64,000 bases of DNA from SAR116 cluster alpha proteobacterium HIMB100 (GTDB lineage Bacteria; Pseudomonadota; Alphaproteobacteria; Puniceispirillales; Puniceispirillaceae), in assembly GCA_000238815.2 (NCBI GenBank), contig AFXB01000001.1, forward strand, positions 1 through 64,000, given 5' to 3'. This document shows positions 1-7,791 of the stretch, piece by piece. The stretch's first letter is position 1. Each line of letters begins with the position of its first letter. The position numbers were made by a program, and so were the translations under genes. The notes below the pieces were generated by a model. It worked only from the letters and a program-made list of their open reading frames with translations, was not told the DNA's origin and ran no database searches.

Positions 1-1
1 A

Positions 2-2092
2 TCTGTAGCTGCCAATGCCTTTAGCGATGGCGCAGCAAACGGCAATGCGGCTTCAGCCACCTTCAGCTGGAGTTATAACAGCCAGCCCTCTGTCAGCTTT
101 GCGAGTGCCAGCTCATCTGCGGTTGAGGCCAGCTCATCTGCCAGTGTTGCGCTCACCCTGTCACACAGCTATTTTCAGCCTGTCAGCGTCAGCTATGCCC
201 TCTCAGGCACGGCCACCGGTGGCGGCCTTGATTTTACGCATACGGGCAATTCTGTGACCATCCCTGCGGGCAGCACATCTGCAAGCATTACCATCAGCCC
301 GATTGTGGATGACAGCCTGGCAGAAGGGGATGAAACCCTTATTCTTACACTGTCTTCTCCTGTGAATGCCAGCTTCGGCGCGACCACCAGCCATACTTAC
401 ACCATCACTGACAATGATGGCACGCCGTCTTTCTCTATTGCTGATGCCACCACGCCGGATGAAAACGCGGCCGCACAGACCCTGACCGTTTCTTTGTCAC
501 CAGCCTCATCTGCCACAGTAACTGTTGATTATGCACTTGGTGGCGGAACGGCCACATCTGGGACTGATTTCACCTTTACGTCTGGCACCCTCAGCTTTGC
601 CGCAGGCGATACCAGCAAAACCATTTCTGTGTCGGTTCTTGCGGATTCTGATGTGGAAGGTGACGAGACAGTAATTATCTCTTTGTCTAACCCCACTGGC
701 GGAGCAACGATATCTGATAATTCCGGAACGCTGACAATTACCGATGATGATACAGCGCCAACCATTGATCCGAATCAGGCCATTGTGGATGACGCGATTT
801 TGGATACCCAGACCATCATTGCCAAACATGTCAGCAGTCAGGGCAAAAGCCTGCTTCATGCGTCCCAGAATTTGATCCAGACCAGTATTGACCATCTGAT
901 TGTCCGCACCCAGCTTCAGGCAAAACGCAGAAAATCAGGCGGCACAAGCACACAAACAGCCTCTCGTGCACCTTCTGCGGGCAGCCCAACATCTGGCAAT
1001 CAAAGCTCTGCCAATCAAAGCTCTGTTGGTCAAAGCTCTGGGGGGGCAGCATCTGGCAGCCCGCAACCCGCACCAGTACCATCAGCCAGCTTTACAGAAC
1101 AGGCCTCTCTTGCTCATCGTCTGGCCGATGCGGTGAAACTGCTCAGGGTCGATACGGATGATAAAGGTTATACAGGCGCACTTGATTTTGATTTATATGA
1201 GCCGCTTTTGGGCCAGAATTCTGCGCTGATCACAAAAATCACCGCCGCGTTCAGCGACCAGGATAACGGGCCAGAAACCAGTAATCTGTTGGCCAGCTTT
1301 GCTCTAGAGACAGAAAGTTCAGATGGCGACTCTGTTTATGGCCGGTTCCTGCATCTGTCTCAGACCAAGGCAGATTTCCGTTTCTCTCAGTCCGGCACAC
1401 AGGACAGCAAGGGCATTTCTGCAGGCGTCTACACGGTTTACAGCCCGAAGGTTGATCACTTGGTGACGGCCTTTATCTCGTTTGGTACCGCCCAGACAGA
1501 TCTTGATCTCACCGTATCCTCCGCTGCGGTAAAAGACAGCTTTACCAGCTTAAATGCACAAGCTGGCGTGTCTCTGGCCCGCACAATACATCGCCCGGGT
1601 ATGATGATGGTCTGGGAAATGGCTGCTGAAAGTCTGGTCAGCCGCCAGCAAAGCCGCTATGCCAGCGTTCTTGTCGGGGGCTCAAGCTACCGTGCACAAA
1701 TCAGTTCCCGCACAGTGACTGACACATCCGCCATTTTTACCCCGAAATTTATCTTTGATCTGCAGGATGCAGAAGATAAACAACCATCGAATCTTCAGCT
1801 GGCTCCCTCTGTCCGCTGTGGTTCGGGTACAGGCAGCTCCAGCTGTGGTTATGGTGTATCAGCCAGCCTCAGCCAGATGATGGCAGACAATGAAGGCCAT
1901 ACCTCATTTGGCCTGTCCGTTGACCGCTACCGTAACACAGATACGATCTCTTATTTCATTGATATCAACCGGTCTCTTTTGGGGCATAAGGGCATCCGGT
2001 TTGACACCCATTTAAAACAGCTTGTTACCGGCGGCGGATCTGGTGGCCGGCCGGAATATGCGATTAACTCAGTCGTCAGGCTGCCCTTATGA
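2..2092 (+). CDS. Calx-beta repeat surface protein, C-terminal part (5' end outside window)
   Basis: The reading frame is open from the first bases, so the gene starts upstream; 696 codons are visible. The first ~30 residues look like the end of a bacterial Ig-like repeat. Two Calx-beta-type repeats follow, each ending in the acidic EGDET...TITDND/TITDDD signature (about residues 40-140 and 150-250). Next come a helical stretch, a Ser/Gln/Gly-rich linker with a small repeat, and ~330 residues rich in alternating polar/hydrophobic segments that could form an outer-membrane beta-barrel or a secreted beta-solenoid. There is no typical C-terminal Phe/Trp. Calx-beta domains usually bind calcium in extracellular adhesins. 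Its TGA overlaps the next gene's ATG, so the two are probably co-translated. Adhesin or autotransporter function is inference. Confidence 0.7.
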   Translation, partial: SVAANAFSDGAANGNAASATFSWSYNSQPSVSFASASSSAVEASSSASVALTLSHSYFQPVSVSYALSGTATGGGLDFTHTGNSVTIPAGSTSASITISPIVDDSLAEGDETLILTLSSPVNASFGATTSHTYTITDNDGTPSFSIADATTPDENAAAQTLTVSLSPASSATVTVDYALGGGTATSGTDFTFTSGTLSFAAGDTSKTISVSVLADSDVEGDETVIISLSNPTGGATISDNSGTLTITDDDTAPTIDPNQAIVDDAILDTQTIIAKHVSSQGKSLLHASQNLIQTSIDHLIVRTQLQAKRRKSGGTSTQTASRAPSAGSPTSGNQSSANQSSVGQSSGGAASGSPQPAPVPSASFTEQASLAHRLADAVKLLRVDTDDKGYTGALDFDLYEPLLGQNSALITKITAAFSDQDNGPETSNLLASFALETESSDGDSVYGRFLHLSQTKADFRFSQSGTQDSKGISAGVYTVYSPKVDHLVTAFISFGTAQTDLDLTVSSAAVKDSFTSLNAQAGVSLARTIHRPGMMMVWEMAAESLVSRQQSRYASVLVGGSSYRAQISSRTVTDTSAIFTPKFIFDLQDAEDKQPSNLQLAPSVRCGSGTGSSSCGYGVSASLSQMMADNEGHTSFGLSVDRYRNTDTISYFIDINRSLLGHKGIRFDTHLKQLVTGGGSGGRPEYAINSVVRLPL
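995..1039 (+). repeat. three 15-bp tandem units in the linker of the Calx-beta protein
   Basis: Three in-frame 15-base units (995-1009, 1010-1024, 1025-1039) share the core CAAAGCTCT and encode a five-residue N/G-Q-S-S type repeat. The first two units differ at one base. This is a coding microsatellite in a flexible linker and could vary in copy number between strains. Confidence 0.7.
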
Positions 2093-2682
2093 TGACCTTA
2101 AGACGCACCGGACAAACTGCGGCAAAGATGGGCCTTGCAGGGCTGGTTGGGGTGGTCCTTCTGCTAGTAATTCTGGGGCAGGGCACTGTGCATCCGGTAC
2201 AGGCATGTTGCTATGATCCCCCCGATGATGACAGCATGTCAGACACTGATTCTGCGCCGCCAGCCGATGACGCGGATGATGCAGGTGACACAGAAGAGGC
2301 CATGGCGCCGGCAACAGCCGCTTCAGCAAATCAATCTGTTGCGACCGGCGCACCCACAGAAGGGGACGGGGCCTTTGTGTCGTCTGCGCCGTCCTTTGCC
2401 ATGGTCAGACAGATGATGGCTGAAGGGCGCTATCTGCGGGCCAGGCAGATTGCAGAATCAAGGCTGAAAACGCGGCCTTATGATCACAATCTCTGGGCAT
2501 TATTGGAACAAATTTATGAAAAATTAGGGCTTCAGGGGCGGACTGCTGATGCGGCATATCAGGCAAAAATTTCTGACCCTGACGGGCAGCCGCCCGCCCC
2601 GCCACCGCCGGCTGTCTCAGCACAGAAACGTTATGTCACCAAATTGCTGCAAGCGGTAAGAGAGTTTAAACCGATTGACTGA
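2089..2682 (+). CDS. secreted protein with acidic linker and TPR-like C-terminus, unknown function
   Basis: 197 residues. The N-terminus is a signal peptide: RR at residues 5-6, a hydrophobic core at about 15-32, then a VQAC/C site that could be a lipobox, though the Gln at -2 is unusual. A ~45-residue Asp/Ala-rich disordered stretch follows. Residues ~100-160 contain a TPR-like helical hairpin (M-A-E-G-R-Y-L-R-A-R-Q-I-A and D-H-N-L-W-A-L-L) ahead of a Pro-rich segment. The ATG overlaps the stop of the upstream Calx-beta gene (ATGA), suggesting translational coupling and a shared envelope role. It may assist export or assembly of that protein, but this is only inferred from position. Confidence 0.6.
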   Translation: MMTLRRTGQTAAKMGLAGLVGVVLLLVILGQGTVHPVQACCYDPPDDDSMSDTDSAPPADDADDAGDTEEAMAPATAASANQSVATGAPTEGDGAFVSSAPSFAMVRQMMAEGRYLRARQIAESRLKTRPYDHNLWALLEQIYEKLGLQGRTADAAYQAKISDPDGQPPAPPPPAVSAQKRYVTKLLQAVREFKPID

Positions 2683-2794
2683 CCCTGCTTTATTATGCTG
2701 ACACTCAGGCTGACAGGGGCGTGCGGACCGGGTGCATTTTGTACCGCAAGCCTGTTCAGACAGGACGTAAGGAATAAAGAGGATATCTCTTCTG

Positions 2795-3244
2795 ATGGAC
2801 ACATCGCCAGCTGTTGCGGCCAAAATTACGGCGGCCAAAATCACTGCTGCCACCGCTCGGCTGTTTCACCAGATGGGCGATGCCAGCTTATCTGAATTCA
2901 CCCTCAAATCAGGACGGCGGGTTGATCTGATTACCCTCAGCCGCGATCAGCATATTTGTGTGATTGAGGTGAAATCATCTCTGGCGGATTTCACCAGCGA
3001 CAAAAAGTGGCCAGAATATCTGGAATGGGCAGACCGGTTCTATTTTGCTGTTGCAGATGACTTTCCCTTGGACAGGCTGCCAGATGAAACGGTTTGCGGG
3101 CTGATCATCACAGATGGGTTTGATGCGCATATTCTGCGCGAAGCGCCAATCCGCAGACTGGCTGGCCAGAGGCGGTCTCATCTTATCCGGCGACTGGCCT
3201 ATGCCGCCATGATGCGCTTATCTTTTGATCAGGTTAATCCCTAG
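2795..3244 (+). CDS. mmcB: MmcB family DNA repair protein (PD-(D/E)XK nuclease fold)
   Basis: 149 residues. The family was named from a Caulobacter mitomycin-sensitivity gene and is widespread in alphaproteobacteria. A restriction-endonuclease-like core is visible: E34, D44 and the E58-x-K60 pair (in IEVKSS), matching the E-D-ExK metal site of PD-(D/E)XK nucleases. The C-terminal half is Arg-rich (RRLAGQRRSHLIRR), fitting DNA contact. An AGAGGA ribosome-binding site lies 11 bases before the ATG, within a small potential hairpin (AAGAG 2777-2781 with CTCTT 2787-2791) that might limit initiation. Monocistronic by spacing. Family assignment is firm; the substrate is not known. Confidence 0.8.
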   Translation: MDTSPAVAAKITAAKITAATARLFHQMGDASLSEFTLKSGRRVDLITLSRDQHICVIEVKSSLADFTSDKKWPEYLEWADRFYFAVADDFPLDRLPDETVCGLIITDGFDAHILREAPIRRLAGQRRSHLIRRLAYAAMMRLSFDQVNP

Positions 3245-3292
3245 GGTGGTTCTGCGCAGATGAAAAGGCCAGTGAAAAGGAAGGCGCGTAAT

Positions 3293-4192
3293 TCAGGCTG
3301 TGTTTTGCAGATGTTCACGATGCAGACAATATAAACCAGCTGCGATCACCAATGCCGTGCCGATTAAGGACAAAAGGTCAGGCAGATGACCTGTCATCAC
3401 GCTGGATAAAATAGTGGCAAATACAATCGCTGTATATCTGAACGGGGTGACAAAGCTGACATCACCAACACGCATGGTTGCAATGCTCAACACATAAGCA
3501 GCCGGTATCGCCAGTGCGGCTCCGCCCATCAACAGCCAGCTTGTTACCGAAGGGGGATGCCAGCCACTTTGTGTTGTCGCCAGCCCGCCGGCAATTGTGA
3601 TCGCTGCTGCGGTGACCAGTCCGACAAATAATGAGGGGGTCTGTGTGCTTAACCGGCGGGTCAGGATATCACGCACGGCAATAAAGGCTGCCGCGGCCAG
3701 GACGGATAATGAAAAGATCGAAAAACCGTCCAGTCCGGGTTTAATCACAAACATCACCCCGATAAATCCGGCGCAAACTGCCGCCCATCGCCGCAAGCCA
3801 ACCTGTTCATTGAGCACCAGTGCGGCAATCGCCGTCAGAATCAGCGGTACCGCCTGCAGAACCGCGGTTACATGTGCCAGCGATAATTTGGATAATGCCA
3901 GCAAAAACAAAAAGGTAATGGCGATTTCCAGCACCGTGCGCCAGAACACTAACCCGCGATCTTGTGCAGACAAGCGGACAACAAGCTGCTGGTTATACCA
4001 GCAGACCACCACCAGAAGCGGACAGACCATCATCCCCCGCACAAACACACCCTGAACAACTGACAGCTCGTCAAACACCAGCTTCATTAAAAAATCATTC
4101 AGCACAAAGGCCAGCGCGGCACCGCTCATCAGGGCTGCTCCGGTGGTGTTGTCACTGAACGACATGCGGCGCGTCATCTGGGGCTTGCTCAT
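3293..4192 (-). CDS. DMT/EamA family transporter
   Basis: 299 residues with about ten hydrophobic helices arranged as two EamA repeats. The first repeat ends in the typical LNEQVGLRRWAAVCAGFIGV stretch around residue 135; the second spans about 160-290. Such proteins export or exchange small metabolites across the inner membrane, and the substrate cannot be read from sequence. It is the last gene of a three-gene minus-strand set: its start codon overlaps the methyltransferase stop by 4 bases (ATGA), which implies coupled translation. Export of a methylated or oxidised product of the two upstream genes is a guess from this arrangement. Confidence 0.8.
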   Translation of the reverse strand: MSKPQMTRRMSFSDNTTGAALMSGAALAFVLNDFLMKLVFDELSVVQGVFVRGMMVCPLLVVVCWYNQQLVVRLSAQDRGLVFWRTVLEIAITFLFLLALSKLSLAHVTAVLQAVPLILTAIAALVLNEQVGLRRWAAVCAGFIGVMFVIKPGLDGFSIFSLSVLAAAAFIAVRDILTRRLSTQTPSLFVGLVTAAAITIAGGLATTQSGWHPPSVTSWLLMGGAALAIPAAYVLSIATMRVGDVSFVTPFRYTAIVFATILSSVMTGHLPDLLSLIGTALVIAAGLYCLHREHLQNTA

Positions 4193-4839
4193 GATGTCTC
4201 CTTGCTGATTACATAGGTCACATCCTGATCGACATACCGGGTGGGACAGGCAGCTGTTGGTCCGAACGCCGCCGCCAGCTTGTCGGCGAACGCATCTGGT
4301 TGCACATAAAAGATATGATTATTGATGCGGGCCTCTGGCTGGCTGGTGATATTCAGTACCATCCCGGTTTTGACCTGTTCCCAGCTGAAGGCCAGCTGGC
4401 GCAAAATATAATCCTCCCATAACGTGTAATCATCTGTATGGCATAAATTGAAAGTGCCGACAAAAACCGCAAAATTAACCCGGCTGTGCGGCCGCCGTCC
4501 TGTTCTGAAGCGGTGTTTATGCGGGGCATGTTCGCGCTGGCAATATCCGATCATATCTTTGTTAATATCTACACCAAAATAATCTATATCGCGCCAGGCT
4601 TTTGTACGGCGGATATAATCAAATAAGGCGCCATAGCCACATCCGATATCAGCCAGGCTGAAACGGGCTGAGCCTTGTTCTGATTTCATATCCTGCAGAA
4701 CCTGCTCAAATCTTGCCTGCTGGCTGAGGCGCGATGCCCAGAATACGCCTTTTGCCTGTGCGCCTTTTTCCTGAAAGCGGCGGCTGTAGGCTGAACGGAT
4801 GGACGCTTCAAACAGGGACTGGCTTAAACGGGTGAACAT
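4189..4839 (-). CDS. class I SAM-dependent methyltransferase
   Basis: 216 residues. SAM-binding motif I is clear (LADIGCGYGALFDYI, about residues 62-76), followed by a motif II-like acidic strand end (YFGVDINKDM). The rest has no subfamily-specific motif I recognise, so the acceptor is unknown. It lies 29 bases downstream of the HD-domain gene and overlaps the transporter by ATGA, so the three are probably one transcript. The N-terminal ~45 residues are helical and precede the Rossmann core, which is common for small-molecule methyltransferases. Confidence 0.8.
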   Translation of the reverse strand: MFTRLSQSLFEASIRSAYSRRFQEKGAQAKGVFWASRLSQQARFEQVLQDMKSEQGSARFSLADIGCGYGALFDYIRRTKAWRDIDYFGVDINKDMIGYCQREHAPHKHRFRTGRRPHSRVNFAVFVGTFNLCHTDDYTLWEDYILRQLAFSWEQVKTGMVLNITSQPEARINNHIFYVQPDAFADKLAAAFGPTAACPTRYVDQDVTYVISKETS

Positions 4840-4868
4840 AGGAATGATCTGTATTTAGTCCGGTCCGG

Positions 4869-5456
4869 TCAGTCCTGTTCACGCAAGATGGCGGGATCAA
4901 ACGGCGCCCGGCTGAAAATTTCACGCACCATCGGCTCAAAATGGTGCAAAGGTTTGGTCGGATAATCTGGGTCAAATGACATCTGATCCCAATCTTCGCA
5001 AAACCGCACTGTCGCATCAAACCATTTATGATCACGATAAGCCTCTCTGCCATTTTTATCCAGACCCATCTTATCGGCATAATAATACATCTGAAATAGC
5101 CCGTGCATTTCCAGAATCCAGGTCACTTCCGCACGCACATACGGGCGGATAATGGCCGCGGCCATTTGGGAATGGTTTTCCGGGGCCAGCGCGTCTCCGA
5201 CATCATGCACCAGGGCTGCAACAATCAGCTCAATATCAGCACCATCTTCTTCGGCTCGTGTTGCGGACTGCAGGGAATGCTCAAGACGGGTGACCTGATA
5301 GCCTGAAAGGCTGTCATCCAATTCTTTCAGCGCAGCTAAAATCCGGTCTGGCAGGCCGCGCACATAGTCCTGCTCAAGCTTGTGCAAAAATTCATAATCC
5401 GCAACAGTGCCTTCATCCATCCGCCGGAAGGCGACTGCAGTCATGGTCTGTGTCAT
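4869..5456 (-). CDS. HD-domain protein resembling PhnZ/TmpB mixed-valence di-iron oxygenases
   Basis: 195 residues. The predicted metal ligands are H60 (in RLEHSLQSA), H84-D85 (VHDVGD), H95, H118 and D155 or D157, the spacing of a six-ligand di-iron HD site. The LEHSLQ start of the core and the overall size recall PhnZ, which oxidatively cleaves hydroxyphosphonates rather than hydrolysing phosphate esters. A Tyr (Y53) lies upstream of the first ligand, as in the oxygenase branch. No PhnY-like 2-oxoglutarate dioxygenase is adjacent, so the substrate is open. It is the first gene of a set with a methyltransferase and a DMT transporter. The alternative is an ordinary HD phosphohydrolase. Confidence 0.65.
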   Translation of the reverse strand: MTQTMTAVAFRRMDEGTVADYEFLHKLEQDYVRGLPDRILAALKELDDSLSGYQVTRLEHSLQSATRAEEDGADIELIVAALVHDVGDALAPENHSQMAAAIIRPYVRAEVTWILEMHGLFQMYYYADKMGLDKNGREAYRDHKWFDATVRFCEDWDQMSFDPDYPTKPLHHFEPMVREIFSRAPFDPAILREQD

Positions 5457-5667
5457 GGGGTGGACCTCTTTAATTCATCGTTGCTCAGCATTCATATAAA
5501 GCGTCTACCTAGCCGTCAATTCAGCAGGTCTGTCAATTGAAAAAAAGACCACAGGCAATTTGTCACTGGCCCTTCGCTGATGTGGGCGATGATAGGGGCC
5601 TGCAAGAGTCTGAGATGTGGTGGATTCACAGTTGAATTTTGATAAAGATTGATGCACAAACAAAGGC

Positions 5668-6204
5668 ATGACTGACATCCAGCTTCCAGATTCGATACGT
5701 GATTTATTTGCTGCCTTCGATATTGCGGATTCGGCACAGATTTTGGTGTTGTTGCTTGGTGCTGTTCTGGCCTTGCTTCTGGTTCTGATCATTCTGATTG
5801 CTGTGCGTGGCCGGTCTGCACCTGCAGCTGCAACCGTTCCTGCATCCGCATCTGTGCCTGACAAGACAGAACCGCCTGTTCTTTCCTCGTCTGAGCCGGC
5901 GTTTGATAAGCTGGCTTCTGCTGCGCCTGCTGTTGAGGCCAGCCCGGCCTTGCCGGAAACTGAACAGCTGGAAGATTTCCGGATTTTCAAACGTCCCAAA
6001 GCGGCTTCTGCCAAACCAGTACGAACTGCTCCTGTTGCCTCTGCAGATGAAAATCTGTCAACAACAGAACATTTGCAGCTGATTGAAAAAAATATGATCA
6101 GGTTGCGGGATCTGTATCAGGGCGGGCATATCACCCGGGATATGTATGTTGATGAAACCCGGTCACTTTATCATCAGGCGCGCGGCCTGTCTTCAATCTC
6201 CTGA
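5668..6204 (+). CDS. single-pass membrane protein with SHOCT-like C-terminal segment
   Basis: 178 residues. A short N-terminal amphipathic part is followed by one strong transmembrane helix (about residues 25-48, Leu/Ile/Val only), an Ala/Pro/Ser-rich cytoplasmic or periplasmic linker, and a final ~40-residue helical pair of the SHOCT type (L-R-D-L-Y-Q-G-G-H-I-T-R-D-M-Y). SHOCT segments are short C-terminal oligomerisation or regulatory modules. AAAGG lies 3 bases before the ATG. No function is recognised. It is followed by another one-helix membrane protein, and the two may be cotranscribed. Confidence 0.55.
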   Translation: MTDIQLPDSIRDLFAAFDIADSAQILVLLLGAVLALLLVLIILIAVRGRSAPAAATVPASASVPDKTEPPVLSSSEPAFDKLASAAPAVEASPALPETEQLEDFRIFKRPKAASAKPVRTAPVASADENLSTTEHLQLIEKNMIRLRDLYQGGHITRDMYVDETRSLYHQARGLSSIS

Positions 6205-6320
6205 CCCTCGTCAAATTACCGACAGTGGCCTTTATGGTCATTATCATCTGATCGCGCTATGGTCGGGCGATAATCCTTTTTCTGTAATTATCATGTTATT
6301 GTTGTTTGCCTGTCCCTGTT

Positions 6321-6941
6321 ATGAGCCTTTCGCCGCTATCTCCTGTTAACAAAACGCCGTCATCTGAACAGGCTGCACCTGACCGCCGCTTATCTGTGGC
6401 AGAAGTATGGGTGCTGGTGATTCTGCTGATCTGCGGTGTCATTTTTGCTGTTATCTTTTTACAGAACAGGCTGACGCAGAACAGAACAGATCAGCTGCAC
6501 AGCACGGCCCAGGCGGTATCTGTTTGGGTGTCTGCCGCCCATCAGGCCCGTTTGCGGGGTGCGGTTCTGGAACCCGAACGCTGCAGCATCACCCAGCATC
6601 AGCCCTTATCCTTTTGTTTTTCTGATATGGTTTCACCAGGCCAGCCCTTTGCAGGGCTGAAAAACAGCATCAGCCGTGATGACGCTGCGCCGGCCTTTGC
6701 GTTTATTGCTGCTGGCCAGCCTGTCCGGCAGGGCCAGCCCTGTACCACATTTTCAGATAATCTGTATCTGTCTGCCGCTCACGGGACCAGCCGCCAGCAA
6801 CCAGCCAGCTGGGCAGGGATGGTGATCATACAGACCGCTTCATTTGTGGATGATTTATCCGTTCCGGTGAACAAGCTGCATATTGGCTATTGTGATTCTG
6901 ACCAGATGGTCAGCTGGCTGAACCGGTCTGTGGCCTTTTAG
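6321..6941 (+). CDS. single-pass membrane protein of unknown function
   Basis: About 206 residues from the ATG at 6321; a TTG at 6306 is an alternative start and neither has a good ribosome-binding site. A Pro/Ser-rich N-terminus precedes one transmembrane helix (about residues 29-48). The remainder is predicted to lie outside the cytoplasm, with four Cys that could form disulfides. The pattern (N-terminal helix, then a ~150-residue globular domain) is pilin- or secretion-accessory-like, but there is no prepilin cleavage motif. The family is not recognised. Confidence 0.5.
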   Translation: MSLSPLSPVNKTPSSEQAAPDRRLSVAEVWVLVILLICGVIFAVIFLQNRLTQNRTDQLHSTAQAVSVWVSAAHQARLRGAVLEPERCSITQHQPLSFCFSDMVSPGQPFAGLKNSISRDDAAPAFAFIAAGQPVRQGQPCTTFSDNLYLSAAHGTSRQQPASWAGMVIIQTASFVDDLSVPVNKLHIGYCDSDQMVSWLNRSVAF

Positions 6942-7048
6942 CCAAAGCACAGAGCAGGGGTTTGCGCTGTCCCTTATCAGGCGGATGTGCTATATTGGCA
7001 ATAATTTTGCAAGATGATGAGTTCAGCAATCTAGTGACGGGACGATAA

Positions 7049-7774
7049 ATGGAACAAGGACAGTCCATTTTTGTAGGCAATATCAAGGGCGGTGTGGGCA
7101 AAAGTACCATCACAGCCTTTTTGTATGATTATTTCCGCACGCACTATCCCGATCGCCCTATTCAGATGCTGGATACAGACCGCCAGGGCACGTCTTACGA
7201 GCTGCTTGGCGCGGTAGCCAGTGAGCGCGATATCCGCCATGTGCCTGTCAGCGACAGGTTTGACGGTCTGTCTTTGGTTACACTGGACAGCATTTTGCGC
7301 CGGATGCGCTCTGACCCGAAATCATTGACCATTGTGGATACCGGTGCGGGCTGGCCTGGCAATATCTGGCAAATTGCGATGATGTGTGAATGTATCATCA
7401 TCCCAACCTCATTATCCTGGGCTGATCTGCGCCCCACAGTAGAATTTGTGCGCGAAATGGATGACCGCAAAGACGGCCAGGATTCTGTTCTGCCACATTT
7501 GATTATTGTGCCGAACCGTATTCCGCCGTCACAGCGTGATTTATCCGCTATTTCGGAAATTCTGGAAGGGCTGAATGTAGTGCTGGCCCCGCCCTTGTCT
7601 GATTTATCTTTGGTGCGCCAGATGTCAGGTGAATTCAAAGGCCTTGAGGCGGCCAAAGGCACCCGCTTTCATGATGAATTCGGCCGGCTTGGCGATTTTA
7701 TTCGTGATTATGTGCTGTCTGGCAAGCTCAGCCAGATGTACGAAGATGAACTTCAGAACACCCATTCTGTGTAA
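7049..7774 (+). CDS. ParA/MinD-like P-loop ATPase, orphan
   Basis: 241 residues. A deviant Walker A motif KGGVGKST lies at residues 13-20, the switch I-like LDTDRQG at 41-47 and the Walker B-like LTIVDTG around 93-98. This places it in the SIMIBI ParA/MinD/CobQ class, which forms ATP-dependent dimers for positioning cargo or plasmids. No ParB partner and no obvious parS repeats are nearby, so it is probably not a segregation ParA. It may position a chemoreceptor, carboxysome-like or cell-pole cargo. The gene is isolated: the next gene downstream is convergent and only 17 bases away. ATPase assignment is firm; its role is unknown. Confidence 0.75.
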   Translation: MEQGQSIFVGNIKGGVGKSTITAFLYDYFRTHYPDRPIQMLDTDRQGTSYELLGAVASERDIRHVPVSDRFDGLSLVTLDSILRRMRSDPKSLTIVDTGAGWPGNIWQIAMMCECIIIPTSLSWADLRPTVEFVREMDDRKDGQDSVLPHLIIVPNRIPPSQRDLSAISEILEGLNVVLAPPLSDLSLVRQMSGEFKGLEAAKGTRFHDEFGRLGDFIRDYVLSGKLSQMYEDELQNTHSV

Positions 7775-7791
7775 CAGATAACACAGCTGAC

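Noticed and set aside
995-1039. CRISPR-like short repeats
   Set aside because: The units are contiguous, in frame and without spacers inside a coding sequence.
7049-7774. plasmid or integrated-element partition locus
   Set aside because: No ParB, parS repeats, replication gene or integrase is near the ParA-like gene.
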